Notes under the pieces: generated by a model
Seen by the model: the letters and a program-made list of their open reading frames with translations, nothing else
What the model was told of the DNA's origin: nothing
Databases searched by the model: none
Assembly: GCA_016282095.1 (NCBI GenBank)
Contig: JAEEJW010000148.1
Coordinates: forward strand, 1 to 34,794
Direction: 5' to 3'
Origin: Ruminiclostridium sp.
Lineage (GTDB): Bacteria; Bacillota; Clostridia; Oscillospirales; Ruminococcaceae
DNA length: 34,794 bases
Part shown: positions 1-8,663 of the stretch, piece after piece
Layout of the letters: the number at the start of each line of letters is the position of its first letter
Position numbering within the stretch: the stretch's first letter is position 1
Made by a program: the position numbers and the translations under genes

Positions 1-864
1 ATCAAGATACTGAAGAAGTACGCGGAGGAGAAGAACGATACCGAGTATATCAAGTATCTGGACGATGTAATGGCAAAGCTCGACAAGATACTTGCCGGCT
101 GCTGGAACGAGGACAGATGGATCCGCGGCTACAAGGAAGACGGCACGATCATCGGTCAGCGCACCGATCCCGAAGCAAGTATGTGGCTCAACCCGCAGTC
201 ATGGTCCGTTATCTCCGGCTACGCTTCCAAGGAGCAGGCAGAGAAGGCTATGGACAGCGTGGAGAGAGAGCTCAACACACCTTACGGTGCTATGGTTATG
301 TACCCGCCGTATGACAAGCACGGCTTTGACGGAGCTCTTATGCGCTGCTTCAACGCCTGCACGAAGGAGAACGCCGGTATATTCTCGCAGCCGCAGGGCT
401 GGCTGATACTTGCGGAGTCCAAGCTCGGACACGGCAACCGCGCATACAAGTACTGGAAGGAAGCATCTCCGGCAACTTACAACGACAACGCCGAGCTGCG
501 TGTTCTTGAACCGTATGTATTCGGACAGTTCGTTGAAGGCAAGGACAGCCCGTTTGCAGGCCGCGCACACGTTCATTGGCTGACAGGTACCGCTTCCACA
601 GTAATGGTAGGTACCACAGAGGGCATCCTCGGTCTCAATCCCGAGACAAAGGGTCTTGTGATAGATCCGTCCATTCCCTCCGAATGGAAGGAATACACAA
701 TGGACAAGACTTTCCGCGGAAAGAAGCTCCACGTTACCGTGAAGAACCCCAACGGTTCGGAACACGGCGTGAAGAGCGTAACCGTCAACGGCACGAAGCT
801 GGACGGTATCCTCATTGAGGACTCTATCCTCAAGGCGGAGAACGAAGTTGTCATAGAAATGTAA
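1..864 (+). CDS. GH94 cellobiose/cellodextrin phosphorylase, C-terminal part (5' end outside window)
   Basis: The reading frame is open from base 1 and the first ATG (70) lies inside the protein, so this is the last 287 residues of a longer gene; GH94 enzymes are usually about 800 residues. The sequence carries the end of the (alpha/alpha)6 barrel and the C-terminal beta domain. Typical stretches are RTDPEASMWLNPQSW, MVMYPPYDKHG, an AGIFSQPQGW stretch, and HVHWLTGTAS, which in the family lies near the phosphate-binding site. The family splits cellobiose or cellodextrins with inorganic phosphate to give glucose 1-phosphate in the cytoplasm. The catalytic Asp region is not in the window, so cellobiose and cellodextrin specificity cannot be separated. 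The GH130 gene at 7271-8278 is a second phosphorylase for plant beta-glycans. Confidence 0.9.
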   Translation: MKILKKYAEEKNDTEYIKYLDDVMAKLDKILAGCWNEDRWIRGYKEDGTIIGQRTDPEASMWLNPQSWSVISGYASKEQAEKAMDSVERELNTPYGAMVMYPPYDKHGFDGALMRCFNACTKENAGIFSQPQGWLILAESKLGHGNRAYKYWKEASPATYNDNAELRVLEPYVFGQFVEGKDSPFAGRAHVHWLTGTASTVMVGTTEGILGLNPETKGLVIDPSIPSEWKEYTMDKTFRGKKLHVTVKNPNGSEHGVKSVTVNGTKLDGILIEDSILKAENEVVIEM

Positions 865-876
865 TAACACAGCGGG

Positions 877-899
877 CCCCTGCGCGAAAGCCGCAGGGG
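877..899 (+). terminator. Hairpin after the GH94 gene
   Basis: A perfect 8-bp stem (CCCCTGCG, 877-884, with CGCAGGGG, 892-899) and a 7-base loop lie 12 bases after the GH94 stop. The following bases (TATCCTGTTT) are only weakly T-rich, so termination may be incomplete and some transcripts could run into pgsA, 20 bases further on. Confidence 0.6.
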
Positions 900-919
900 T
901 ATCCTGTTTCGGAGAAGTT

Positions 920-1492
920 ATGAATTTAGCAAACAAACTGACCCTGTTCAGGGTGATACTTGTGCCGTTCTTCATCGCGGCACTTATGACAGGGATCCCG
1001 TTCGGATTCACGATATCTCTGGTGATATTCGCGCTGGCCAGCATCACGGATATGCTCGACGGCAAGGTCGCCAGAAAGTACAATATGATAACCGATCTCG
1101 GCAAGTTCCTGGATCCGCTGGCAGACAAGGTCCTTGTAGCTGCGGCGCTTATATGTTTCATTGAGCTGGGCTGGACATACTCATGGCTGGTGTGGCTCAT
1201 CATGGCGAGGGAGTTCATGGTGTCGGGCGTAAGGCTCGTGGCCGCGGGCAGCAGGAAGAAGCTGGTCATCGCCGCCAACATCTGGGGCAAGCTGAAGACT
1301 GCCTCCACTATGGTCTCGATATGCCTGATACTGATAATGCACATACTGACCGGAGAGTTCGGTGTGCTGACAGTTCTGCCGGTGCAGCTGATAACCGATA
1401 TACTCATGTATATCTGTACGTTCCTGACGGTGCTTTCGGGCATCATCTATCTGTATGATTACAGGGAAGTATTCAAAGAGGAAGCAAAGTGA
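920..1492 (+). CDS. pgsA: CDP-diacylglycerol--glycerol-3-phosphate 3-phosphatidyltransferase
   Basis: This 190-residue membrane enzyme makes phosphatidylglycerol phosphate from CDP-diacylglycerol and glycerol 3-phosphate, the committed step to phosphatidylglycerol. The complete CDP-alcohol phosphotransferase motif D(x)2DG(x)2AR(x)8G(x)3D(x)3D is present: D44, D47, G48, A51, R52, G61, D65 and D69. Hydrophobic segments lie on both sides of it (about 10-40, 75-100 and 125-180). The length and the N-terminus (MNLANKLTLFRV) are typical for PgsA. A GGAG ribosome binding site lies just before the ATG. The stop overlaps the GTG start of the ANTAR regulator (GTGA), indicating translational coupling. 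Confidence 0.95.
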   Translation: MNLANKLTLFRVILVPFFIAALMTGIPFGFTISLVIFALASITDMLDGKVARKYNMITDLGKFLDPLADKVLVAAALICFIELGWTYSWLVWLIMAREFMVSGVRLVAAGSRKKLVIAANIWGKLKTASTMVSICLILIMHILTGEFGVLTVLPVQLITDILMYICTFLTVLSGIIYLYDYREVFKEEAK

Positions 1493-2052
1493 AAAAAGTC
1501 CTGATAGCCGCACGGACAGCCGAGGCCTGCCGCATACTGGGCGAGCGCGTTGATCCGGAGACCTGCGAGGTGACCACCGCCACCGACGGAATGACCGTCC
1601 GTGGGATAGACCTGAGCAGATATGAAGTGATATTCATATCCGTTCCTCTCGAAAACGAGAGCGGGCTTGAACTGCTGTCGGAGCTGCGCGAAAAGTCCAC
1701 GGCTCATCTTATCGCCATAGTGCGCGAAGAAGCCGCCGATGCTGCTGTGAAAAAACTTGCGCCCCTGGGTGTCTATATCGTCACAAAGCCTGTCAGCAAG
1801 ACCTCGCTGATGCAGGCTATACGCTTCTGTGAGACCAATGCCGTAAGCGAGGAAGGCTACCGGCGCCGGATAGCCGAGCTGGAGACCGAGGCGGAGCATG
1901 AACGCCTTATGCACCGCGCCACTCTGATCGTCATGGGCAAGGAGTCCCTTACCGAGGAGGAGGCTCACCGCCGCATACAGAAGCTCGCCATGGACCTGCG
2001 CGTCCCGAAGCACGAGGTCGCCGGGGACATCATAAACGGGCTTCTTATATAG
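1489..2052 (+). CDS. ANTAR-domain RNA-binding antiterminator with degenerate receiver domain
   Basis: A 187-residue protein with a receiver-like N-terminus (about 1-120), a short helical linker (122-140) and a C-terminal ANTAR domain (about 138-187). The ANTAR part shows the usual three-helix pattern, including LTEEEAHRRIQKLAMD. ANTAR proteins bind paired hexaloop hairpins in nascent RNA and prevent termination. The receiver part appears unable to accept phosphate: the strand that should carry the acceptor Asp reads EVIFISVPLENESG and has no Asp. The switch Lys is kept (K100 in TKP). The start is GTG, overlapping the pgsA stop. Targets are unknown; no clear dual hexaloop leader was found in this window. 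Confidence 0.85.
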   Translation: MKKVLIAARTAEACRILGERVDPETCEVTTATDGMTVRGIDLSRYEVIFISVPLENESGLELLSELREKSTAHLIAIVREEAADAAVKKLAPLGVYIVTKPVSKTSLMQAIRFCETNAVSEEGYRRRIAELETEAEHERLMHRATLIVMGKESLTEEEAHRRIQKLAMDLRVPKHEVAGDIINGLLI

Positions 2053-2142
2053 CCGAATTGTGATAATTTACAAAAACGCCCCCATAAATTGAGAGTTTTG
2101 CCTAAATCGTTTACAGCGATGAAAAACAGGCCTTTTTTCGTA

Positions 2143-2171
2143 TTGACACGGGGGCTGAAATATGCTATACT
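2143..2171 (+). promoter_or_regulatory. Sigma-A-type promoter for the membrane protein pair
   Basis: TTGACA at 2143-2148, a 17-base spacer and TATACT at 2166-2171 match the housekeeping consensus at 11 of 12 positions. The expected transcription start is about 40 bases before the ATG at 2220. Confidence 0.85.
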
Positions 2172-2219
2172 TTATTCAAGCATCACTATGCTCATTTTTA
2201 CGGAAAAGAGGTTTCAGGT

Positions 2220-2711
2220 ATGGCTGATACAGATGTACCGAGAGGCGGAGCCTACGTCGAAGACGAATTCGGTCTTGCCCTCAAGGGTTATCTTATAGTA
2301 AGGATCGTTTTCTATACGATCGGCGTATTCATGATACTCGGCGCGCTTATTGCGCTTATATTCGGAGCTACTACGCTCAATGACCTTGTGAGCAACGCAA
2401 CGGGTCTCAATTCCACTAACAAGACACTCAACGACTGCTTCAACGGACTTCAGCTCTGTATGTATGTTCAGGCGTTCTACACGATAGCATCGGCTGTTAC
2501 CGTGACACTGCTCTACATAAAGCGCTCGAAGCTCTTCGCTTTCATCGACATCGGACTTTTCATAGTGTTCACCGTCATGTTCTTCATCATGGGCTCCATG
2601 GATCTTCTGACCAACGGCTCGGCATGGCTGCTCTACTTCCTTCTCAATCCGATCTGGTCGTTCATAGCGCTGTTCGGCGGGAAGCACTTCGCTTATATGC
2701 CGATGATGTAA
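2220..2711 (+). CDS. Small membrane protein of unknown function, four predicted helices
   Basis: I do not recognise a family. The 163 residues begin with a short hydrophilic tail (about 1-22). Four hydrophobic segments follow, at about 24-50, 80-100, 107-130 and 136-155. A loop rich in Asn and Thr joins helices 1 and 2. The start is supported by AAGAGG upstream and by the strong promoter at 2143-2171. The next gene starts 13 bases after the stop with its own GGGAGG site, so the two are almost certainly co-transcribed and may form a complex. No catalytic motif is visible. Confidence 0.75.
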   Translation: MADTDVPRGGAYVEDEFGLALKGYLIVRIVFYTIGVFMILGALIALIFGATTLNDLVSNATGLNSTNKTLNDCFNGLQLCMYVQAFYTIASAVTVTLLYIKRSKLFAFIDIGLFIVFTVMFFIMGSMDLLTNGSAWLLYFLLNPIWSFIALFGGKHFAYMPMM

Positions 2712-2724
2712 GGGAGGCAGATGT

Positions 2725-3174
2725 ATGATACTTTCACTGTTTATGGATAAGCTCGGTATACCTGTTGTACCGATGATACTGATGATACTTTCCATCGTCG
2801 TTCTGGTCGCCGGTTTCGCATTCATGATTTTCAGACATATCTATGAAAAAGGCGAGTCCGACATCGACCCCGCGCTCTACAAGCAGATACAGGTGATTGC
2901 GGCATGGACATTCGTTGTCTACGCATTGATCGAAATGCTTGCTGCGGCTGCCTGCATCACAGTCAATGAGGCTTGCAGAAACGGATATCATTACGATATC
3001 GTCAAGGGCGTATGCCGCTTCTGCACAGGCTTTAAAGACACCGCCTCCCACTCGGCGGCTTCCGACTGCCTTACTCTCGGAGTTTACTTCGACGCGTTCA
3101 TTCTCAACTCCTTCATCACCAATGCGATCAAAGTGATAGGCGAAAAAATCGACAGCATGAGGAAGAAAGACTGA
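2725..3174 (+). CDS. Small membrane protein of unknown function, partner of the upstream gene
   Basis: The 149-residue product has clear hydrophobic segments at about 14-35 and 55-78, and a weaker one near 118-140. Between the second and third lies a Cys- and His-containing loop with CRFC at about 97-100. An ATG at 2721 is in another frame and stops after nine codons, so the ATG at 2725 behind GGGAGG is the likely start. A good terminator follows at 3196-3236, so this gene closes a two-gene unit. Function is unknown. Confidence 0.7.
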   Translation: MILSLFMDKLGIPVVPMILMILSIVVLVAGFAFMIFRHIYEKGESDIDPALYKQIQVIAAWTFVVYALIEMLAAAACITVNEACRNGYHYDIVKGVCRFCTGFKDTASHSAASDCLTLGVYFDAFILNSFITNAIKVIGEKIDSMRKKD

Positions 3175-3195
3175 TCGGAAAACTGACAGAAACCG

Positions 3196-3236
3196 ACAGA
3201 CTGTCACCCGAAAACGGGCGGCAGTCTGTTTTGTTT
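3196..3236 (+). terminator. Rho-independent terminator
   Basis: ACAGACTG (3196-3203) pairs with CAGTCTGT (3222-3229), and an inner CCCG/CGGG stem closes an AAAA loop. The right arm is followed by TTTTGTTT. It ends the 2220-3174 unit. Confidence 0.85.
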
Positions 3237-3257
3237 CATGCTGCGACAAAATATGAT

Positions 3258-3286
3258 TTGACAAGCACGGAATTTTGTATTATAAT
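3258..3286 (+). promoter_or_regulatory. Perfect consensus sigma-A promoter
   Basis: TTGACA (3258-3263), a 17-base spacer and TATAAT (3281-3286) give a 12 of 12 match. It drives the substrate-binding lipoprotein gene, whose ATG is at 3358. Confidence 0.9.
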
Positions 3287-3357
3287 AAAAACACTATCGT
3301 CTTTTAATGCAGTAAATATCTGCATCGTTGTTTCACAGTTTCCCATGGAGGAATGTT

Positions 3358-5691
3358 ATGAAGAAAATAAAAGGGATAATATCCGTTATGATATGCACGG
3401 CGCTGCTCGCGGGATGCGGCAGGGCGCCGGAGCCCCCCGCTGTCACCACGGTCACTTCGGAAGCTCTGGCTGTTACCACATCTGTCACGACGAAAGCCCC
3501 CGTAAGCGCCGCAGCCGCGCTGGACGGCGAGGATGAGCCTGCCGGGACCGCTGTTAAGGAGGTCAAGCCGCTGGTAATATCGGTGGACGGGCTTGATGCC
3601 GATTATTCGCCGTTTGTGAACGAAACGGACTTTGATAAGCTGATAAATAAGGCCTGTTTTACGCGGCTGCTGGGGAGGACCCGTTCCGGGAATACCGTAC
3701 TGAACGGCGTTACCGGCGTTTCGGAGATGTTCGGCGGCAGGAAGTATGACTATGAGGGCATCGCGGACACCGCCGTCACCCATGACGAGGAGAACGGCAC
3801 GACGACCTACGCTTTCAGCCTGCGCACAGATGTGCGGTTCGCGGACGGCGAAGTGCTCGACGCGGACGATGTGATCTTCTCGCTGTATGCCGGACTGTGC
3901 ATTGGCCAGGACAGAGCGCTCCGGGATGCCGATATCGTCGGCGCACGGAATTACATATACAACAGCTCCATTGCCGAGGAACTTACAGATGAGCAGATCA
4001 AAGAGGCTCTGGCATCCGAGGATATGCTGCCGATCATCCGTGAAAAACTGATAATACCCGTACTGAATGAGCAGTACAAGAGCGTCGAGGCTCTGTACAG
4101 CGACAATTCCCACGATATCTATACCGCCACATATCCCGACCCGCTGAAGCTTTTCGTCTTCTTCTGCTCGGCGGACAAATCCTATGAAGTCCCCGAGGGA
4201 GCGGATAAGGACAAGGTCATATCCGATGTTGCGGCGGGTTACGGCTCCGATTACCGCAGGCTTGCGGCCCTTACGGAGGGTGACGGCAGCGCCTTTGATA
4301 ACGACGTGCTCTCGATTGCCATAGCTTACCTTACCTCTAAACGGCGGGCTGAGGATAACGGCGCCGCTGATCCCGTGAAAAATATTTCGGGTATAGTCAA
4401 GACCGGAAAATTCAGTCTCACCGTTACTGTACGGGGAGGCGGAAAGCGTCTTGAAGATGCGCTGTGCGAACTGCCGATAGCGCCGCTGCACTACTACGGG
4501 AACGACACGCAGTATGATTACGGAAAGAACAGATTCGGCTTCGTCAAGGGAAAGGCCGCCGAGCTTTTGTCCGGCCATGCCGGAGAGCCCATGGGCGCCG
4601 GGGCCTATACCTTCGCGGGCGCAGAGACCGACCGTATGCTGCTGACAGCCAACGAAAGCTTCTGGAACGGCAAGCCGCAGACCGCCAATATAAATGTGAT
4701 CTCCGGCAGCGATCCCATTGCGCTGATAGCCGAGGGAGTCGCGGATATCGGTACGGAGCTGTGCTATTCAGGGTTTATCGAAAAACGTGACGAAGCTAAC
4801 CGTTCCCTCGAAAAAGTTATCACCGTGAATGTGAACGGTGCGGGTTACGGCTACGCGGCTTTTGACGTGAATGTCGTCAACGTGGGCGGCGAGCAGTTCT
4901 CGGTGCAGAGCTGCGCTCTCCGGAAGGCTCTGGCTTCTGCGATACGCTATTTCCGTGACAGCTCGGTCGCAGAATACTTTCTGGAGTATGCGCTGCCCGC
5001 AGAGCTTCCTTGCCTCGGCAATATCATGACAGACACCTCGGCGGAGGATTTTACGGCTCCTTATACCGTTGACGCAGAAGGCAAACCTATATTCACCGCC
5101 GAAATGACGGATAAAGAGAAGCGCGACGCTCTCAAGGCTGCCTGTCTCGGATTCCTTGAAAAGGCAGGATACACCGTGGAGGACGGCAAGGTCACCGCAG
5201 CTCCCGAAGGCGGCAGACTTGTATTCAACGCCGAATACTCTGCCGGCGGTACGGAGAGCCACCCTGCGAAGTACGCCTTTGAGCAGGCTGCGAAGCTGTT
5301 GGGCGAGATAGGGATTACGCTGAACGTGACAGATATGCCCGACGCAGGTCTCTACTATGACGATATCACATCCGGGAACGCGGCGCTCGGTGCGCTTTCA
5401 TACTCGGGCACTCTGCGCGGGAAGTTTGCTTCACCGCTGTCGGATGCGCTTGCCGGTGAGCTTGATGATCTTATAACCGCGGCGGAGGACGCTGCAGCCG
5501 AGGATGCACAGGCAGCTTATGCCGCTCTGTATGACAAGATGATATACGAGTACGCGGCTGAGATACCGCTGTATGAGCGCGCAGTCGGTATGCTTTACAG
5601 CGCTCTGCGCCTTGACAAAGCCTCGTTCACCCATGACATGACTGAGTGGTACGGACAGGCAGACGAACTCCACAAGATAAAGATGAAATAA
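3358..5691 (+). CDS. Peptide/nickel-type ABC transporter substrate-binding lipoprotein (SBP_bac_5)
   Basis: A 777-residue lipoprotein. The signal peptide ends in a lipobox, LAGC, with lipidated Cys20, followed by a Thr/Val/Ala-rich linker (about 25-65). The body resembles family 5 solute-binding proteins; the stretch [25 protein letters not shown] matches the family's LRdGvkFhdG...tAeDV block. Such proteins capture oligopeptides or similar solutes at the membrane surface and pass them to an ABC permease. No permease or ATPase gene lies nearby, so it is an orphan here. It is longer than the usual 500-600 residues. An in-frame ATG at 3328 exists, but GGAGG 8 bases before 3358 decides the start. 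The ispDF gene begins 10 bases after the stop. Confidence 0.85.
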   Translation: MKKIKGIISVMICTALLAGCGRAPEPPAVTTVTSEALAVTTSVTTKAPVSAAAALDGEDEPAGTAVKEVKPLVISVDGLDADYSPFVNETDFDKLINKACFTRLLGRTRSGNTVLNGVTGVSEMFGGRKYDYEGIADTAVTHDEENGTTTYAFSLRTDVRFADGEVLDADDVIFSLYAGLCIGQDRALRDADIVGARNYIYNSSIAEELTDEQIKEALASEDMLPIIREKLIIPVLNEQYKSVEALYSDNSHDIYTATYPDPLKLFVFFCSADKSYEVPEGADKDKVISDVAAGYGSDYRRLAALTEGDGSAFDNDVLSIAIAYLTSKRRAEDNGAADPVKNISGIVKTGKFSLTVTVRGGGKRLEDALCELPIAPLHYYGNDTQYDYGKNRFGFVKGKAAELLSGHAGEPMGAGAYTFAGAETDRMLLTANESFWNGKPQTANINVISGSDPIALIAEGVADIGTELCYSGFIEKRDEANRSLEKVITVNVNGAGYGYAAFDVNVVNVGGEQFSVQSCALRKALASAIRYFRDSSVAEYFLEYALPAELPCLGNIMTDTSAEDFTAPYTVDAEGKPIFTAEMTDKEKRDALKAACLGFLEKAGYTVEDGKVTAAPEGGRLVFNAEYSAGGTESHPAKYAFEQAAKLLGEIGITLNVTDMPDAGLYYDDITSGNAALGALSYSGTLRGKFASPLSDALAGELDDLITAAEDAAAEDAQAAYAALYDKMIYEYAAEIPLYERAVGMLYSALRLDKASFTHDMTEWYGQADELHKIKMK

Positions 5692-5701
5692 GGAAAGAAC
5701 C

Positions 5702-6832
5702 ATGAAAGTCGATGTACTTATACTCGCGGGGGGCTCCTCGCGGCGAATGAACGGCATAAACAAGCAGTTCGCGGAGGTAGGCGGCATTCCCGTGATAATA
5801 AAGAGCGCCCTTGCTTTTGAGAATTGTCCCGCTGTGACCGAAATCATCATCGCTGCGCAGGAAAGCGATACAGACAGGGTACATGAGCTCTGCGGACAGT
5901 ATCGCATAACAAAGCTGAAAACCGTTATACCGGGCGGCGATACCCGGGCGGCTTCGGCGAAACGGGCTTTTGAGCACAGTGAAAATGCGGACATAGTGCT
6001 CGTCCACGACGGGGCGCGTCCGTTTGTCACGCCGGAGTTTATACAGCGTATCATAGAAGCCGCCGCAGAATACGGAGCTGCGATCCCGTCTTTGCCGGTG
6101 ACCGATACGGTCAGGTTTACGGACAGGGACGGATTTGCGGCCGGCACACCCGACCGCAGTACTCTGCGTGCGGTGCAGACTCCGCAGGCATTCACCCGGG
6201 AACTGTATGAGCGTATGATGCAGGTTCCGGACGAAAGTGCCACTGATGACGCGATGATAGCCGAACGTCTGGGAGCAAAAGTCAGGCTGATCGATGGTGA
6301 CCCGGCGAATATAAAGATAACGACGCGCGGCGATCTGCCGAAGGAGGAAAAGCCTATGCTGCGGATAGGGCACGGATATGATGTACACCGCCTTGCCGAG
6401 AATCGGAAACTGATTATCGGGGGCGTGACGATACCTTTTGAGCTGGGGCTGCTGGGTCATTCGGATGCTGACGTGCTTGTCCACGCGATAATGGACGCCA
6501 TGCTCGGAGCGCTTGCTCTCGGGGACATCGGGCAGCACTTCCCGGACAAGGATGACCGCTGGAAAGGTGCAGACAGCATCGAACTGCTGAAACAGGTAAA
6601 TAAGATGATAAAGGAGAAAGGCTTCACTGTTTCGAACCTCGACTGTACGATAAACGCCGAGCGACCGAAGCTCGCGAAGCATATCCCGGAGATGCGCGCA
6701 AACATAGCAGCCGCCCTCGGCATTTCCGCCGACTGTGTCAGCGTCAAAGCCACTACCGAAGAAGGCCTCGGTCTCGCCGGTGCCGGCATCGGTGCTACCT
6801 CCGTGTGCCTTCTGGAGAGCCGCTCCGCTTGA
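5702..6832 (+). CDS. ispDF: Bifunctional IspD-IspF (MEP isoprenoid pathway)
   Basis: One 376-residue frame encodes two enzymes. Residues 1-218 are IspD (MEP cytidylyltransferase), with LAGGSSRRM near the N-terminus, VHDGARPF, and QTPQAF. Residues 219-376 are IspF (MECDP synthase), with [33 protein letters not shown] and KATTEEGLG; the metal ligands are the Asp and His of DVH and the later His. The enzymes act two steps apart in the pathway, before and after IspE. The IspF part begins at an ATG (6356) preceded by AAGGAGG at 6341-6347, so a separate IspF could also be made. The linker is only a few residues. IspDF fusions are well known in alphaproteobacteria and Campylobacter. Function is secure. 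Confidence 0.95.
   Translation: MKVDVLILAGGSSRRMNGINKQFAEVGGIPVIIKSALAFENCPAVTEIIIAAQESDTDRVHELCGQYRITKLKTVIPGGDTRAASAKRAFEHSENADIVLVHDGARPFVTPEFIQRIIEAAAEYGAAIPSLPVTDTVRFTDRDGFAAGTPDRSTLRAVQTPQAFTRELYERMMQVPDESATDDAMIAERLGAKVRLIDGDPANIKITTRGDLPKEEKPMLRIGHGYDVHRLAENRKLIIGGVTIPFELGLLGHSDADVLVHAIMDAMLGALALGDIGQHFPDKDDRWKGADSIELLKQVNKMIKEKGFTVSNLDCTINAERPKLAKHIPEMRANIAAALGISADCVSVKATTEEGLGLAGAGIGATSVCLLESRSA
6341..6358 (+). promoter_or_regulatory. Internal ribosome binding site at the IspD/IspF junction
   Basis: AAGGAGG (6341-6347) lies 8 bases before the in-frame ATG at 6356-6358, exactly where free-standing IspF proteins start ([11 protein letters not shown]). It suggests either recent fusion by loss of the ispD stop or dual production of IspDF and IspF. 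Confidence 0.6.
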
Positions 6833-6835
6833 GAA

Positions 6836-7236
6836 GTCGCTCCGCTCGAGTTGCCTCCGGCGGCCAGCCCTTTTAAAAAAGGGCCGGCTCCTAAAACAAA
6901 CCGCTTCGCCTTGCAGCGGGGGTAGGTAGTACGCTTTGACTAACAACTGCGAGGCAGAAAGCCGCCTATAGCAGAATGTAACAGACGGATTGACAGCGGG
7001 GGTACCCCGCCGCCTTGCAGACTCGTTAAGTAGTACCCCTTTTGAGGGTAAAAGGTGCCAAAATATAAAAATATCTGCTCCTTTTGGTTGATAAAAGGAG
7101 CAGATCTCTTTTTACTGTGTATAACTGTGACGTGCAAAAGGCGTATTACCTACCCCCGCTGCAAGGCGAAGCGATAGGGTCCAGCCTCAGGCTGGCGCCG
7201 GCCGCGTAGGCCAAAAAAACTCGAGCGAAGCGACCA
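6836..7236. repeat. Noncoding stretch bounded by nested inverted repeats
   Basis: The 437 bases between ispDF and the GH130 gene have no credible gene. A perfect 27-bp inverted repeat lies at 6902-6928 and 7147-7173. Outside it, GTCGCTCCGCTCGAG near 6836-6851 is mirrored imperfectly by ACTCGAGCGAAGCGAC near 7218-7234. A GCCCTTTTAAAAAAGGGC palindrome lies near 6868-6885 and a GGGGTACCCC palindrome near 7000. A diverged direct copy of the repeat (CCTTGCAG, about ten bases, then GTAGTAC) is near 7012-7035. The bidirectional terminator at 7073-7105 lies in the middle. It could be a degenerate nonautonomous element or an accumulated extragenic repeat. Confidence 0.7.
7073..7112. terminator. Bidirectional terminator between convergent ispDF and GH130 genes
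   Basis: A perfect 13-bp stem (7073-7085 with 7093-7105) and 7-base loop is followed on the plus strand by CTCTTTTT. On the minus strand it is followed by ATTTTTATATTTT. It can serve both convergent genes. A near-identical stem occurs at 22069-22103. Confidence 0.85.
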
Positions 7237-7270
7237 GATTATAAAGAAAGTACTCGAGCGCGAAGCGCGA

Positions 7271-8278
7271 TCATATAGAGCTGTGGCTCTTGACGTACTC
7301 AACTACTTCTTCGGCGTTGCAGAACGCAAGGGATACGCAGGTATCGGCGCAGCCGTAGTAGATAGCTATTCTGCCGGTATCGCCGTCACAGAGAGCAGCG
7401 CAGGGGAATGTAACGTTCTGCACGTCGCCTACGCACTCATAGAGCTCACGCGGGTTGAGGAGATACTCGCCGCATCTGTACTTGACCTTCCACGGCTTGT
7501 CGATGTCGAGTATGCAGGCACCGAAGCTGTAAACGAAGCCGTTGCAGCTTTCCAGAACGCCGTGGTAGAATACCAGCCAGCCTTCGCTGGTCTCGATCGG
7601 GATAGGGCCTGCGCCGATCTTCTTGGATTCCCAGCCGCGGAGCGGTCCCATAACGTGTCTGTGTTCGCCCCAGTACTTCATATCGGGAGACTGGGAAACA
7701 TACATATCTCCGAAAGGTGTGTGGCCGCTGTCGGAGGGACGGCTGAACATAACGTACTTGCCGTCGATTTTGCGGGGGAAGAGCACACCGTTTCTGTTGA
7801 AGGGCAGGAAGGCGTTCTCGCACTGGTGGAATTCCTTGAAGTCCTTTGTCCAGCCTACACCGATAGTGGGCTTCCATCCGTAGGCGTTGCACCATGTGAT
7901 CCAGAAGCGGTCCTCGATCCATACGCAGCGGGGATCATAGCCGTACTGCCACGGGTTTGCTTCCTTTGTCTCCGGATCGTCGTTGATCCAGTCAACGCGC
8001 TTTTCGTTGATGTCCCAGTGGATAGCGTCCTTGGAGAAGCCGGCATGGATAGCCATATTTCTTTCCTTGTCATCAACTCTGAATACACCCGCAAATTTGT
8101 AGTCGCCGCATTCGAAGGGGACTACCGCACTGTTGAAGATCGAGTTGCTGCCTGCGATAAGGTCGCGGGGAATGATCGGATTTGCGTTATAGCGCCATAC
8201 AACGTCCTTGCAGCCCGCGGGCTTGTCCTGCCACGGGATATTGGGGAGGGAGGGCTGGCCGATGATCTTTAAGCTCAT
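7271..8278 (-). CDS. GH130 beta-mannoside phosphorylase (mannosylglucose/manno-oligosaccharide type)
   Basis: A 335-residue single-domain five-bladed propeller glycosidase of family GH130. Members phosphorolyse beta-1,4-linked mannosides to mannose 1-phosphate. The stretch [17 protein letters not shown] carries the expected proton-donor Asp (D115 with PR after it). [21 protein letters not shown] and [21 protein letters not shown] are also typical; conserved basic residues in these blocks bind phosphate in characterised members. It resembles the mannooligosaccharide phosphorylases known from R. albus, but exact specificity is not decided here. A start six codons upstream (8296) is possible, but AGAGGT before MSLKIIG favours 8278. 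It is transcribed alone from a perfect promoter at 8367-8395. Confidence 0.9.
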   Translation of the reverse strand: MSLKIIGQPSLPNIPWQDKPAGCKDVVWRYNANPIIPRDLIAGSNSIFNSAVVPFECGDYKFAGVFRVDDKERNMAIHAGFSKDAIHWDINEKRVDWINDDPETKEANPWQYGYDPRCVWIEDRFWITWCNAYGWKPTIGVGWTKDFKEFHQCENAFLPFNRNGVLFPRKIDGKYVMFSRPSDSGHTPFGDMYVSQSPDMKYWGEHRHVMGPLRGWESKKIGAGPIPIETSEGWLVFYHGVLESCNGFVYSFGACILDIDKPWKVKYRCGEYLLNPRELYECVGDVQNVTFPCAALCDGDTGRIAIYYGCADTCVSLAFCNAEEVVEYVKSHSSI

Positions 8279-8366
8279 TTCTGTTACCTCTTTCATATTT
8301 ATTCCTGAATTTTCACTGTACGCCCGGGCGCATTACCGCCGCTCCGCGCGTATCACTGTAATTTAT

Positions 8367-8395
8367 ATTATATAGTATTTGGCATAAAGTGTCAA
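8367..8395 (-). promoter_or_regulatory. Perfect consensus promoter of the GH130 gene
   Basis: On the minus strand TTGACA (8395-8390), a 17-base spacer and TATAAT (8372-8367) match fully. The leader of about 80 bases is GC-rich and holds two ACAGTGA copies (near 8313-8319 and 8353-8359) around a CGCCCGGGCG palindrome. These could be regulator-binding sites, but this is only a guess. Confidence 0.85.
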
Positions 8396-8614
8396 GAAGG
8401 ACGCCGACAAAATCAGCAACAAAAATGTGAGGTTCGATTAGGTAATATTTACTTAACACAGTGGCTAATTAACGGGCCGTTGCTTAAATTAAGTAATGCC
8501 GGATGAGCCTGTGAAGAAGCCAAAAAAGCAAATAAATCCAAGCTGTAACCGCTTAATCAATAGAATATTAATTTTTATACAAATAATAGCTTGAAATTTT
8601 GTAATTATGCACTA
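8396..8614. other. AT-rich intergenic stretch between divergent promoters
   Basis: No gene is visible. The only structure noted is an 8-bp inverted repeat, TTACTTAA (8449-8456) and TTAAGTAA (8489-8496), lying upstream of both the GH130 and pilC promoters. It could be an operator for either. Confidence 0.4.
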
Positions 8615-8643
8615 TTGTGATACGGCTTGATTTGTGATATAAT
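8615..8643 (+). promoter_or_regulatory. Promoter of the pilC operon
   Basis: TTGTGA (8615-8620), a 17-base spacer and TATAAT (8638-8643). The -10 is perfect and the -35 matches at 4 of 6. Transcription would start near 8650, giving a 5' leader of about 175 bases that contains the structured element at 8664-8796. Confidence 0.7.
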
Positions 8644-8663
8644 CGTATTATATACAGGTGTGT

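Noticed and set aside
199-1446. A 415-codon minus-strand frame across the GH94 and pgsA genes
   Set aside because: It crosses two well-identified genes and the hairpin between them, and has no own ribosome binding site.
6836-7236. Insertion sequence
   Set aside because: No transposase frame lies between the inverted repeats and no target duplication was seen.
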